From Sitta carolinensis (taxonomy: Eukaryota > Chordata > Aves > Passeriformes > Sittidae), in the NCBI GenBank assembly GCA_032173965.1, contig CM063284.1, positions 111,016,410-111,080,409 of the forward strand: 64,000 nucleotides of DNA, read 5' to 3'. The stretch's first letter is position 1, and every line of letters starts with the position of its first letter. Positions 10,601-25,600 of this stretch are shown here, in pieces. The notes under the pieces were generated by a model. It was given only the letters and a program-made list of their open reading frames with translations, ran no database searches and was not told the origin of the DNA. The position numbers and the translations under genes are program-made.

Positions 10601-13600
10601 TTAATAACTGTAATCAATCTGTATTGCTCAAGTGAAATACTGTTTCGTGTGCTTCAGATCAGGAGACTGTTTAAAATTTGGTACTGAGGTGTCTTTTTGT
10701 TGGCCCAAAGTAGACTTGGGGTAATTTCTGAGAACAGCATTACATTTAATAATAGTTTTACTTCTGTGTTCAAATATGGCTGAAAAAATTCAATGAGAAA
10801 CCAAATCAACAGCTGTGTGGAGATTTTTATTTTTTTTTAATAAGACATGTTAGCAGTGCTTTTTGTACCAGACTCCAGGTGTCTTGTGTAGTTGATCAGC
10901 TTATCATATTTTTAAAAAATAAAGTATTAAGAGTGAATACTTCTAGGTTCAAATGGCATAACTAATTTAAACCACTCTGGTTCTAAACAGACAAGTTGTT
11001 GTACCTTCATTTGCAGGATACTGTGCTTAACTTCCGCTTTGTCTCTGTGAGTTGCTAGAAAAACGGTTTGTTGGTTCTTCATTCCTTGGCTATATTTAGT
11101 TTTATACCCAGAACTTGCATGAAGCAGAGTGGAAGGAGCCGACTTCCTGATTATTTTTCTTCAAATCACTAGTCTAAAAGGAAATAGTATTTATGCTTTA
11201 TTTTTTATCTATGTGTGTACCTTTCTAATGTTAATTTGTTTTCCCTAAGTGTTGTCTTCATTCTAGAAATCACTGCATAAGCAGATGAGTGATGGTGCTG
11301 TGCATAATAATGAAAGCTAGACAGCAGTGATGATTTCCTCCCTCACTGCTGGAATAAGTTGTGGGGTGTTACAGAGCATATCTGGCTGCCTTTTACAGCA
11401 GTATGAGCTGATAACTTCCATGCTGAAAGTCAAGATTTACTTTATAGCAAAATCTGTTTTGGCCTCTGCCTTCCAAAGTCCCAGTGAATTGCTGGATGCA
11501 GGCTGGCCCTGAGCAGCAGAGAGCATCCTTCCCTCGGCAGGAGCTGCCCCTGTCTCTGGTGACTCTGTGCCTTCCACACGTGTGGCTTTACTCAGGGTTC
11601 AAAGGGAGACCTATGGCTTTGCCTTATGCTGGGCAGAAGGAAATTCTTGCTCTAAAATTTGGTTCCACCAAATATAGTAAGCAGGTAGTTACACTGAAGT
11701 AAAAAAGACCTTTTGTGTTGATAAAATTAATATATAAAGGCCGGAGCTTGTGAACTGGGAAGATGATGCAGAGTAAAAGCAATGAGTTGTCTTCTCACAT
11801 CACAGTACAGATAAGCATGACTTCTGAAACTGTAAATGCCAGTCAAAGCAAATGCTGTTAAATATATTAGTAAATGAATCTTTATTTTCAGAGTCATTTG
11901 CTCTTGACCTAACAGTTTTATTGCAGATTATGAGAATTTTGTCCTAGATTTCATTGAAAGCAGAAAAAAGGCAGTAACAAATGATGAAAAAAAAAAATCA
12001 ACAAACTAACATAAATTACACCCCATAAATTTGACATGTGCTTTTCTAAAAGTTGTGGTTGTGATAACCCCCTTGTCTGCCAAGCATCTGGATTGCAACA
12101 AGATAGTTACTATCAGGGAGAAGACCATTCTGATGACTTAGAGCCAGCAGCTTACTGGCCAGCATTAAAGAGGGACAATGGCAGAAATCTTTCCTTGGTT
12201 CCTGTCAGCTTAGGTACCCTCTATTTTCTCTTCTTTCACTTTCATAAAGCTGTCTTCCTACTGCTGCCACTGCTGTCCTTCTTTAATCTTGTTTTCTGCT
12301 TAGGGAGTACTCTGCCTAGACAGAGCTCTTTTGGTGAGGATCTTCTGCTGGGCAGATCCAGCCCGCAAAAAGCACAGGGTGGAACTGTCTGAGGATAACT
12401 GGGAGTCATGTGAGTGCACGTAAAAATCTCTGAGGGTTAGGAAGGTCACTCTGCTCAATACTGTATCGGTAGTTTGAAACTTAGATAGTCCCTGCCTGCA
12501 TTATTGAGGTATCTCTATTGACCTGGATTTAGATCTTCCTTGAAGGAAATACCTTCATAGTGTTTTGGGGGCTGGAGGTTTTTGTTTAAATCAGGGGCTA
12601 AGAGGGAGGTAGCTTTTTGGGGGCTGGGGAGAGAGGGGAGAAAACACTCCACAAACAGCCCAGTTTGTTTAAGGAAATTGAGGTAATTTTCAGAGAGCAA
12701 GAACTCCTCAGCTTACACCCAAGTGCTCTCACCAAAAAAGTCTGAGAACGCCTAATTTGCACTCAGCCCCCGTGGGTTTCAGAAACATCCTGTAGGTAGG
12801 AGGCTGTGTTCTGGTTTTTGTTGTGTGATGTGGGTTTTTTTTAAGGTACCTTGTTGAGCTGCATAGCAACAGCAATGTGTTTTTGGCATATTAACAGAAA
12901 AAGGAGCAAGTTTGGGACATGTGAGAACTGAACCTGATGCTGGCACTTTGAGAAACAGAGCTTTTGGCTTCTGGCTAGTGTCTTCAATCTAGTCTTCCTA
13001 GAAAACAGGCACTGAAATATGTGCTGCATTCAAAGAAAGGTGATGTGGAGGTGGGGCTGTGGAGCAAGAGACCTTGATTAAAGCTATTTCTTTGGCTTAT
13101 TTGAGGGAGATGCAGTTACCTCATCTGGACCACGGGAATGTTCTTCCAGGGGGCATACCTGGACTTACCTTTTGTCATCTAAAACTTGTTTTGGGAGCCA
13201 CTAAGAAAAGAAAATGTGTGGTCGGTCTGCATTTCAAGCCTTGCATTTGAATGTGTGACTCTTTAAAAATATCTTCAGAGGTTTTGGTGTTTAGTGGGGA
13301 GGTTAGTTTATTTTGACAGTCACTTCTCCTTGCTTATGCCCAAAGCTAATTATAGCAAAGGTTTGGTAAGGAAGCAGATAAATAGTGTGCCAGCTTTTCA
13401 TTTTGGTAAGTGCAGCTTTCAGCCTTTGATAATTGAAAACGAGTGGTCTCGCCACATCTGCTCTCAATCGGGCCAGCCACTGGGTGCGATGGCACGGAGG
13501 CTGTGGCGCGGTGGCAGCAGCAGCGACAGCGTTTGGCCGCCTGCGTCCTCCGCGCTCCCTGAGTGCCGGCCTCCAGCGAGCAGCGCTGATCGCTCACTTC

Positions 13601-16600
13601 CAGGATCAGTGCTAGGGAATGTAAATGGAAAACATCCGTGTTTCTTCTGTGGATGGCGTTAGCTGCGCGCTGCGTAACTGCTTGGATCTTGCTCGGATCT
13701 CTGCTGCCTGACTCACCAATAAAGCATCTTCTTCGTATTGTTTCATTGCAATTAGGTGGGAGGAGAAAGGGAATATCAGCTGTAAAAGTTTGCTAAGCAT
13801 GCATTTAGCTGTTGGGGTTCAAAAAGAGTGGGGTTTTTTTACTTTTAGCACAATTTACTATTTTGTGCTATGAAATATTTAATTCAAGATTAAAATCTTG
13901 CCTGTGATATTTTGACAGAAGTCTGTCTAGTTTTCTAGTGGTATACTAAGTTATCAAGTATTTTGTAGAGAAGCTCTGTATACTGAAAGCACAGCCATTA
14001 ACTGTTTCAGTTTATCCACTCTGAAATAATTTCTTGTTTCCCATAGAGGGCCACAATTGGTGAAGGGTGCCTTTTTGCTATGCTATCCAAACAGGAAGTG
14101 TAAACATTCATCAGTGAATTGAGACTTAAGGATGTAGCTTCCGTAGGAAATCCTACAACTGTGCCAAATCATTCTGCCTGGAGAGAAATACGCCATGCAG
14201 GTTGTACTGTTGATCTTCTGGCCTTGTGCATGACCACCTTACATTGTATTGTTTCAGCGGCTTGATTTTCAATATGATGTTTCTTGGCAGTTTGGAACCC
14301 TGAGAGAGATATCAGTGGAACCCTTAGTTGAGATCTACACACTTCAGTTTTATCTTTTAGGAGCAACTCAAGTAACTTTTCCCCCCTACATCGGGTTCCT
14401 TAGTACCATACAGATTTCCTACCCAAGCAGCTGTAATTAGTCAGAGATGCACATGAATGCAAATTCTTTCCTGTCACTCTGGAATGCAGTGTTGATGCTC
14501 AGAAGGGCTTGCTGGCAGTACATATTAAACAATTTTGGGGGAATGAAAATTCATTTTAGGCAAATCTTACACAGTTGTTATGCTTCGCTTCTTAAGGTTA
14601 ATCTCTGTGGAGCTGGTCCAGTAATATCATGAATAGGAAGCACTGAAATATTTGAAGTAGAATACTCATTTGTTTTACTTATGGATTCAGTGTTACACAA
14701 ATCATAGCCTGTTAAAATAACTATAGAATCTATGAGTAATTGTTTGTATGGAAGTGGAACACATAACCCAGTGATATGAAAGTCCCACAGGAGCTTGTGT
14801 ATACAGAAAGACCATGGTGTGTAGGAGTGCTGAGAACAGGGAAGCAGTGGTAATTGACTGGATAGAAGGGATACATTTTCCCAAAAGGACAGCATTCGGT
14901 TGTAATTAGTCATTCTTTTGGAAACCTTGTTATGCAGAATGGTGTTTGTTATATTTTATTGAATTGAATTGTTTGGGGTCCATATCGCTGCTCACCCATA
15001 ATAATGTTTCAAAGTTATACATGATGTAGGTTCTGAATCAGGGTCTAAATACACTGTTTTTAGTCAACACATTCGTGTTGTGCTAGTTGTCAGACTCAAG
15101 GAGGCACAAGAAATATTATCTTTTTGGTTTTTTTACTTCCTGTAATATATCTTTGATGAAGACAGGCTGAGACACCTGGGGTTACTCAGCCTGGAGAAGA
15201 GAAGGCTCTAGGGAGACCTTAGAACAACCTTCAATACATAAAGGGGGCTTACAAAAGAGCTGGAGAGGGTCTTTTTACAAGGGTATGTACTCACAAGACA
15301 AAGGGCCATTGCTTCAAACTGAGAGTATGTTTAGATGAGGTATTAAGAATAAATTCTTTACTGTGGGATGATGAGACACTGAAACTTGTTGCTCAGAGAA
15401 GTTGTGGATGCCCCATTTCTGGAAATGTTTGGGACGAAGTTTGAGCAGCCTGGTCTAATGGAAGGTGTTGCTGCCCATGGCAGAGGGGCTAGAACTATAT
15501 GGTCTTTAAGGTCCCTTCCAACCCAAACCATTTTGTTATTCTCCATATTTCTGCCTGCAGAGGTCTGGCTCTCTAGTGCACACTTTTAATCTGTGGTTCC
15601 CAAGTGTGAAATGAGTTCCACAGCAGCAGGATGCTGTAGAACTGCCTTGTCTCTCAAGCAGCTCTATTTTTAATATGGTGAGGTGTTTTTTTCCATTACC
15701 ACATTATGCACACCCCCCAGTTGTTCCTGAAGGGTTACACAGTACGGACCTGGTGATGCTGGTGAACAAAATGAACATGAGTCAGCAGTGTGCTCTTGCA
15801 GGGAAGAAGGCCAAGCCCATGCTGGGCTGCATTGGCAGGCACATAGCCAGCAGCTCCAGGGAAGTGATTCTTCCCCTCTGGTGCTTCTGAGACCGCATCT
15901 CACATACCGTGTCAGGATTTGGCCTCTCCACTCGGAGAGGGACGATCACATGCTGCAATAAGGGTGGCAGAAGGACACCAGGATGGTGAGGGGGCTGGAG
16001 CTTGTGACCTGTATTTGGTCAGTCTGGATAGGAGCCAGCTCAGGAGAGGGGATCTCACTGCACTCCTGTCTGTCTAGTGTGAGAATGTGTGTAAAGCAGA
16101 TGGAGGTAGGGTCTTCTCTGAAGAAAGAAAAAGGATAAGAGGCAATGGCCATCAGCAGCTGCAGTATTAAAAAAGTACTTTGGGCATCGGGAGAAATGTT
16201 TACTGCCATGACAGTCAAACACCAGAAGTTGTCCAAAGGGGCTGTGGAATATCTGTCCTTGGAAGGACTTGAAACTGAGACAAATGGGATCATCAGCAGC
16301 CTTCTCTTGCTGTTTCTGCAGTGACTGGGAGGCTGGAGCAGGTCTCTCTGGAGTTCCCTGCTTACCTGAGTCAGTTTATGATCCCATTCTGTAACTCTAA
16401 TAAACATAAACAGCTTGTGACTTAAAAAAACAAAGTAACAAAGTCATGTACTTTAAAAATGAAAGGAATATCATCTGGAAACAACTTTCTAGAAAGTGAA
16501 ATCAGCCTTGTCATCAAAGGTTTCTAATGGAAAAGAAAAGTACGTGTATGCAGTCTCAGCATGACTTCATCAATATCAATCAAACATTTTCTAGTTTACT

Positions 16601-19600
16601 TCTTGTGAAAGCCATACTGCTGCTGCAGCAGTATATTAATTCATATTCATATAATTTCATATTGCATTCTCTAAATCACTGGGAGCAACTTCTGCAGTTT
16701 AACACCCAGGAATGATCAAAATTTTGTAGAGACAGAACAGAGCAAAGGCGTAGTTTTGCTGTATCATAAAATTTATTATGTACATCTCAACCAAAGATTA
16801 AGTCTTGAAGTTAACATCTGATAAATTGCTCATTCTGCTTTTAAGGATTGTAGCTTTTTTTCAGGCAGAAAATATTAGCATTATTGATAAGTTTAATCTG
16901 CAGAAAATGTTTTAACTATGAACACTGTTCTTAAACTGTGTCGGATGTCTGCTTACATTGATGTGCTTTTACAGGGAGCAGTGCAGAACTGTCTTGTTGC
17001 ATGGCCTGCAGCAACACTGAGAGGGTTGAAGGAACTAAATATTCACATTGCAACCCAGATTACCTTCTTTACTGCACTTACATGTAGTTGAAGGCAATGG
17101 AAGCAATAAACTTTTTTCTTCCTTGTTTATTATGAGAGTTGAACTTGGTAATGTCACTGTTTGCCAGCTGGAAGCAATACAGTTTAGGAATTGACCTCAA
17201 GATATTCCATGAAAGGAGGCCAAATCCTATTAAACAGTACATCTATGCTTCTCTTAGCTTAAGTTGCAAGGCTTTACTGGGTCTTGTAGATAAAGAGTGT
17301 TGTAACTAATTCAGTTTCTACAATCACAGTTACATCAAAGCAGTAAGCACCTTCTAAAGAACATTATTTAGAAAACAAAGCCTTAGGGATTTCTCCCTTT
17401 AGATAGGCAGAAGATGTTAAAAGTTAAAATCTGTCCAAAAGTGGCAGTTTCACAGGCCTTCGAAGACCAATGTGGTTGAAAAAAAGGTTTTGGGGAAGCT
17501 TTACTTGATGCTGGTAGACACCAATTATGTTGGTACTGCAACAATGGTAAAATCAGTCTGTGGTTACTGGCACGAAGCAAGAGTAATATGTTGCATAAAT
17601 CACAGATGGCTGAGCTAGAATGTTCCTACAGGGCAATTTACTTCATGAAGGATTAGTGAATTCTAGTTTTAGTTGCTCCAGAATTATTTTAGCAGTTAAG
17701 CAATTGCACTTAAAAGTTCATCCCTGTTCTAGATAGTACTTGGTAGGATTAATTTTTAAGATGTGTCATTTACCAGTAGTATGTTGAACACCAGAACAAT
17801 TTAAGAGTGCTTCTTTGTATTATATAGTGTTAACTCATGAGAACAAGGGAAGAGGTCAAGTTGCTTTGGAATCCAAAACCAAAATTAAATGTTGTGGCTG
17901 GTAGTCTTAACACTTGCAGTCTGTATAATATTAAAAATGGTTTGTAGGGGGTTTTTAATAAGCAAATCACAGGGGTTTTTATTTGGGCCTGTATCAACAA
18001 CATTGGAGATGTCAGAGCTCCAAGATTTATTATTATCATCATTATTATTTTTGTCTAGCTTTCACCAGTGGTTGAGGGAGAAGAGGGAGAGAGGTTGTCC
18101 TCGGAGCCTAGTAGAATCTTCAGTGTGTTGTCGCAGTGGTCTGAGGCAGTGCTGGCAGGGGACTTTGAGCTGGTTCATGTCACAGGTGTCATCTAGAGCT
18201 TGGTCCTGCATTCCCAGCAGAAAGTTCTGGTGCTTCTTCTTTCTCCCCAAATGGCAGCAGAGCTGCGTTAGCAGTGGGAAGCCTGGGCAACCATACTAAA
18301 GCTTAATATTTTCATTACAAAAATACACAGCCATGTTTTAGAGAGTGATGCACCAGTGAAAGCAGCTAGCATGGTTGCCTGTTGCTTCATCTGTTGTCAC
18401 ATGCTTGTTTACAACTTCAGGGCTTAAAATAAGTGTTGTTGTATACCCCTATGAGTGTCGTCACCTTCCTGCCAGGATGACTTGTTCAGGGATGGAGAGG
18501 AGCTGGCTGCCCAGCTGATACCTCAGCAGCTCTGTTGTGCACGCTGTGCTCTGGCACCTTTGTCCACAGATCCTGGGATGGTTGCATGAGTGATTGCTGT
18601 GCTGTTTCTTATCCCTTACTTGGTATCACTCTGGGAGCTTTTAAAGTGAAGGTGGCCTTAGAAGGCCTCTTAAAAAGGGCCTCATTTTCTGCAAGAACAG
18701 AGTTGGACTCAATGATCCTTGGTGGGTGCATTCCAACTCGTGATACTCTGTGATTCTAACATATATGTATATTAAGGTTAGAATAAATATTGCAATTCAT
18801 AAATAGTGCATATCTGCACTTGTTTTTAATGTAGGAGAGAGAATAGTTGATGCATGACAAAGTGCTGTGGACCATAGTGCATCATTTGTGAGTGGAAAGC
18901 TGTACTGCAGTCCCTCCTTAGCTAGTGCAAGAGATTTCCCATGGGAGTGCTCTGCTCCTTAGCTTTGCCTGCCTTGGACAAGCCAGGGTTTTTAAAGTGT
19001 ACTGCAGTCTCTTGTTAGGAAACAGCAGCTATGTGTTAGGAGTAAGGCATTGCATTTCCCCTTGTTGAGTCCTCCCGTTTCCCCTTCTTCCCAGGCTTGT
19101 CCTCCTCTGAAACCCGTGGATGTTCAGTGCCTGTCTCCTGCTGAGTCACTGCCTCTCTTGCTGGCTCTGCAGCGTTGTGAGGCACTCGGAGGCTGCCCAG
19201 GTCCCCCGTCAGGAGGGCTGTATAGTATTACAAAATCTCATTTGCCATTAGGTTATGCTTGGAGTAAATCAGCGTGTTACTTTAGCCTTTCACCTCGGAA
19301 TGTATACAGCCGGAGAGGAGGAGGGGGGCAGCGAAACCCCGGATAGGTCAAAACTAAATTCATTTGGTGACTTCATCTGTCTCTAGTTGGATCTCATCCC
19401 TGCTGAAACTCCCGAGCCTGCCCGCAGCGTTTTCGGGACTTAAAAGGCGGAAACGGCCGGGGCCGTGCTGCCCGAGCCGCAGCGTGCCTGCTGTCCTGCC
19501 GGGCGCTGCCCGACACGCTGCCCCGTGCCCTGCCAGCCCCGTGCCCAGCGCTGCTGGCTGCTCTTAGTCAGGGGCTCTGCTTGTTCTTAGCCCTTCCGAC

Positions 19601-22600
19601 TCACGGGCAGGTGCTCCTGCTGGCTGCTCGGGTGCGTGGCTGTGTCCGCGGTGTTCTGCCTGGAAGTTCGCAGGCTGCGCTCACGTAGGGCCGGTGGGTT
19701 TGGGGACAAGCTCTCCTCCACTGCCGTCTTCGTTTCCCCCTAAATCTGCATTTGCAGATTTACAGAACTTGGAAATCTCCTCTCTGAAAGTGAAACTACT
19801 CATCCATCAACTCGTGGGAGCAAAATAATGAGAGGCTCCCCTGTTATTTTCAGTAACAGGGTTAGGAACTGAGGTTTGCTTGCATGGGCTGTCTCTCAAG
19901 GCATCCTTTCTTCAGTGGTCAGTGCCGATGTTACCTTGCTTTATGGCACATTATTAATCACTTGGAAATCCTTTAGCAACGTCTGCATGTTTGCTTGGTA
20001 ATCTGTTATTGTCCATAAGGGAAAAAAATGAAAAAAAGGAGAATTGAAGTTCCTGCTTGTGTCTGGGAGAATTGAGACTTTGTTTAACAGAAGATTAAAT
20101 GTTGATTTATTCATCAGCTTTCTAGTTACAAAATGGTCATTACCATCTTCGGGTTTCTAAAATGTAGGTATTCCTAACTGACTTGAGTTTATTGTATAAG
20201 TCTGAGAATTATTTTCCTTTGAATCAACTTTTTTTTTCTTCCCCCTTCACAATCCCCTTGTCTATTGTGAAAGGTAGACTACTTGCCATCATCTATTGTG
20301 AAAATTTGACAGGTTGAATGTCTTCCTTCAGGGCATCAGAGCAGCAATTCAAGCTTAAGATCTTAGAGTTGAAAGCCTTGGTAGGGGGAGGGTAATAACT
20401 GTAAGTAAAAGCAGTGAAGTTTTTTAGCATTGCAGCCTTGCCACGGTTAGGTTCCTCTCTTTCAGCCTACTTCAAAGGTTTTTTATTGCTCATCATTAAT
20501 AAAATGCCTTCTTAATTTGCAGTAACATTCTTTTTATACTGGAATTTGTTTGTCCTTACCCCATGTTAACTAGTGTCTGTCTGTTCGGCAGAAAACATTA
20601 CAATTGCTTTGTTCAACTGCTTTAAGGTGTGGTTTGAGGGTGCTGTGCACTGCTGTGGTTAATTTCTAACCAAAGTGAATATACCTGTGTGGAAATGGTG
20701 GTGGCCAGAGGCTCTGAATTGCTTCCATTTTGTGTAAGCTATTGATGTCTGTCTTTCTTGAATCTCTATCCTTTGTCAAGAATGAGGGGTTTTAAAATTA
20801 ATGTTTGTTTCCACATAGAAATTGGTAAGGAACCTTTCCGTGAAAACAATTTTAGCCGTAATTAAGATATTATGTAGTTAGGTGTTACTGTTGCATTGTA
20901 CTTGTAATGGCAAAGGTGAAAAAAAAAAAAAAGTAACTTTGTTAATGTAGAGACTTGATGTTGCTGTTCCATTACCACAGTTTCAGTGGCTGCAGGAGTG
21001 AGAATGTGGTTGGAGAAAAAAAGTCTAACTTTATGTCATGGATGTACAACTGGCAGATTGAAGTGAATGCAAGTGTGACTGGCAGATGTGAGTCAGTGAA
21101 TGGGCTTGTCCTTGTCAGGTGGGCCTTTAGGTGCCCTGAAATCTTCAAAGCACTAAATAATTGTTCTGGAATTTGAAACTGTCCTTTTCATTTTTGTGAA
21201 CTACCCCAGTTTAATAACTGGTTAGTGAATAAGTTTCTAACTATTTTTAAAAGCTATGCAGTGTACAGTATAATGCATTGCTAGTTATTAGGCCATACCA
21301 GAGGGTTTGGCTCAAGTTGTGCATATTATTAGAATAATTCTGGTTGTGTTTTTCACATTTGAGGAAACTGAATATTTCTGAAAAAGAATCAGTATTTTTC
21401 TGCCTCTTAGATATTAAGTTTTTTTAGGGGGGTGGTAAGTTTTCTAAAGCCATATGTAGCACAAACCAGAATTACCAGGAGCCTTTATAAAAGGTACTCA
21501 GATTTGAGTCTAAATCAGTTCTTTAGACCCATCATAAACATTTATGTAGGTCAGAACATCCCAGCATTGGCAGGAAGCCTCTAATTTAAAAGAAAAACAA
21601 TCCCCAATCCAATCAGAGTACAGCTCTATTACTCTAATTTCACTTGCATTTAAACAGAGAAGTGCAATGAAAACAATAGAAAATATGATGTTGGCCGTGT
21701 TCAGTGATAATCCAGCAATATTCATGCTATAAAATGTACATGGACTGCCTCAGTTTCATCTAGACTCTGTAGATTACATCACAAATCATTTTAGGTCAAG
21801 TCAGATCCATGTTGTAAATGTAAAATGGCATTCAGAAGTGAGCAAGATGTACAGAAAATAAAAATATTTTAACATTTCAGGGCTACTTATTAACGTGGGA
21901 ACAGTGCAAAAGAAATTTGACATTCAGCAATTAAAAACATGAATTTCGTACAGTATTACAATCACAGGATTCTTTTACTTTTTATTTTTTCCCCCATGGC
22001 AGTGCCTCATTGTGATTAATCTTATCTCTGATTCAGTTTCTGGCTAGATAGAGCCTTTGTGTTGCTTGCTACAAATATCACTGCCATTGCAGCACTCTGA
22101 TGCCACGGTACTTGCTGCAGCAGTACAGCATAAGTCAAAAGGGAGAGTGAGAACGGTGTTGTCAGCACTGCATAGGAGCCTTTTGTGTTGATTTTCTGTC
22201 CACAGGACTCCTTTCTGCAAAGACAACCTCGAGCATAGCTGGCCTCTAATGACTGTGGCTAAGGCTTGTGTGCAGTGAGTGTTAAAGAAACAGGCAAGGT
22301 CCAGCTGCTAATCAGTTGTCATTTCAGGATGGTATAAAAGGATGAATTTTCCTTGTACAGGGATTTATCCACTGAATCTGGCAGGTTTCTTCCTTCAGGG
22401 ATTTCTTTGTTTTTGCAGTAGCTTTAATCTAGAAAGCCTTTTCACTAGCAGCTGTGTCAGTCTCACTCAGCTTCATCTTAGCCTTTCTGCTGTTATCTCC
22501 TGCTTTAGTAATTTTTGGTATGAGATCTTTTGTTTTATTGGCAGTATGTTATCAGGTGCCAGCTTCCAGAAGGTTCCTCTGTACTGTCACAGACTTTCCA

Positions 22601-25600
22601 CTGCATTTAAAAACTTAGTATTTATTTGTCTCTTTCTACTACTATTTAATACAAATATGTCTATTTGTACTAAATGAGAGGCAGTGGGCAGAAACTGGAA
22701 CACAGGAGGTTCCACCTGAATGTAAGGAAGAAATTCTCTACTGTAAGGGTGACTGAGCATTGGAACAGGTTCCCCAGAGCAGTTGTAAATATCCATCTCT
22801 GGAGATAATCAAAAGCCATCTGGACACAATGCTGAATAATGTGCTCTGGGTGACCCTGCTTGAGAAGGGAGGTTGGACTACATGACCTGCAGTGGTCCCT
22901 TCTGACGTTGCCTGTTCTGCAAAAATGTGAACACCTTGCAGGTTCAGATGGGATGGCAAGAGTGGTGAGTTTTTTCACTGCAAGTAGATTTGCTGCTGTA
23001 ACTCTTCTAGTCTTGTCATTATTACTGGTTTGTTGTGATACAGCTTCTGCTGTCAACAACTATTAGTTTATTCCTGGAAAATAAAGTATATTTGCTTCTT
23101 GCAAAACTGTCATTAAGAACAGCTGGATAGTACCTTGTAACAGCTGCAGTTATCTGTAGCAAGAACAGTAGAAATTACCCAATATCTCAATGTTCAATGC
23201 TGCATATAATGCCTTAAAAAATTACTAGGCTTTTGGGTGTAATGTTTACCATCAGGCATGTTGAGCCAGTATATTTCTAACTGGGGAAACTGCTTAAGTA
23301 TGTACATCATTTTCAGTGCCTATCTAATGCTCTGAACACATGTCTGTGGTGTGTAGTTGTGCATGTGTTTTTCTGAAATGGCCTAGACTGATATGTGAAG
23401 AGTCTCCTCAGGCTTGAAGTAAAACAAGGGAGAGTCCTTTGTAGTTAGGTAATACTGTAAAAGCCAGAGGTTTTTAATGTCTCCCTATGCCCTCTGAAGT
23501 GGGAGATATGATTTGCTATCTTCAGTCTGCTCTCAGTAACTATAGAATCACCAGGCACCACTATGGAATTCTGAAGATACCAGGTAGATACTGGTTTTCA
23601 GGCTTGTGTAAGCCTCATTGCAATCCTATGATTCAGAGCCTTCAGTGTAAACAAGTGAAAGCATAACAAGTTGAGAATGTAAATAATGTTATTGGAAAGA
23701 AGTAGTGTATTACACTAACATAAAATCAAGTTGTTAGCTACTTGGCTGTTTGGAGTACAGACTGTGTGTCTCTACCTGTCCAGCTGTTCTCTTGCATCAC
23801 CTTATACATGTTTTTATTAATGTGTTTTAAAGATGGATTACGTTTTTCAAAGTGCTCCAGCACTTTGGGAACTTGGTCCTACAGAAAATCCCAGCACAGC
23901 TGTAGATGTTGAGCACAGAAGTTCTTGACTGTTGCTGATCATGGTAGCTGCACTACCTACACCTGTTTGTTCTTTTTATTTTTTTTCCTTCTTTTTTGTT
24001 TTGCTTAAGGTCTCTCTGTGTGGCAAACAGGATATGTGTATATCTGAGCACCAAATTAGAACATGCTTACTGTAAAGGAAACCTTTCCCAGCTGAATTTA
24101 TTTAGAACATAACCAGTAGGAGGGTGGGGAACAAGAGATGCAAAGACAGGGTGAACTCTTTCAAGAGAAGCAGCTGTGGAATATTCACATATATGTCAAC
24201 AAAACACTTAAGAATGAATGGCAGTGGCATGTTATTGAGTTTTTGAACAGAAATTCTGATTAATTTTGCCTTTGCTTACAATGGTACTCACACCCCCTTG
24301 TGCATACTTGTGTAAAAATCTGAAGCTATCGAAGTCTCTAATAGCTTGAACTTGTCTCTAATAAATAGTCTGAAATTTTTTTTTGACCCTTAGACCATAA
24401 TAATTCATTTGCAGATGCAGCATAAGTTGTATTACAGGTATCCTTCAGGGAAGCATTGTAAAACTCAAGGTTATTCATTTACTCACAGTTTCCTGCAGTA
24501 GAATTCCCCACCCCATGCAATGCAGCAGAGGAAGTTGTTTTCTCCCTTGTGGGTTGCAGAAAGATGGGTATTTCTCTTTGCAGCTCTTTGTGGGAAAAAA
24601 ATGATGAAGGAAGTTCTGCTTCCTTTCTGTGTGTGTATTTTCTTGATCTTTTTAACAAAGTGAACTTTCCCTTTTCACTAGAGGTAGGTGATGGTTTTTC
24701 TGAGCTCTGCCTGGCCTCAGAGGCCAATTAAAATGTTCTTGTAGTAGTGGCAATTACAGATCAGAGTAGCTTCATTTCAGATGTTCTCATCTAAATATCT
24801 TTAGTAGCTGTAGAATTCAGTGGACTCCTCTGTACTGACTGTTGGTTTATTATTAAGCTCACTATTGTTAATTCTAAGTGAATATTAAATTCGTTATTAA
24901 GCTGTTATTTCAACTGATCTTATTTACAATATTTAACATGTTAGTTTAATAGTGACAGTGGTAGTATCTTTCTGTTAGTTTTTATCTATATAAAAAGGCT
25001 AAAAATAATAAAGTAAGCCCATGTGTTTCAAACTTCAGATGCCATTAGAATCAAAGGGGTTGTTTGCCTGCTCAGTGCCTTCCATCCTGATGTTGAAGCT
25101 AAGCTTTTATAGTTGCTGTTTGGTGTAGTTTTAAGAGTAAAAGGGCACTCCCTGTTTCTAAAACTTTGTTCCTAGCACTTGATTCAATCCAAGCTCTTAG
25201 TGCATGCCAAGAAGGTGACCTTTGCTAACTCTTACAGTGAATACAGGGCTGTGTTCACACAACTGGCTGTGCTGCATGCAGCCCAGGGAAGAACGGGGCA
25301 GACTGAGCACAGGCTGATTTCTTCCGTGCTCCAGAGCTGCCTGTACAGAAGCAGGTAGGGAGGCAACCTGGTTCTGCATCAATTTCTGGCAGTGGTTGCC
25401 TGACTATTGCAGCATGAATTTTTCGACCCTATTTTCTCCCTCTCTCTTTTTTCTTTAATTCCTCATAAAGCAAATTTGAGGATTTTATGCCTTGCATCTA
25501 AATGTCAGTAGATGGGAACAACTTGAACCGCCTTCTGTTTGTGAGATTTGTTTCCTAGAAAGTGACCTGTATTATGAACTTCATAATCTTGTATTTAAAT

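Noticed and set aside
15980..16150. Possible extra CR1 piece ('ggtgagggggctggagc' and 'agaggcaatggcc')
   Set aside because: Only two short words match and the intervening sequence does not; a repeat-library search would be needed.
16614..16634. Inverted repeat ATACTGCTGC-T-GCAGCAGTAT
   Set aside because: A perfect 10-bp arm pair, but built from a short CTG/CAG run; likely chance with no supporting context.
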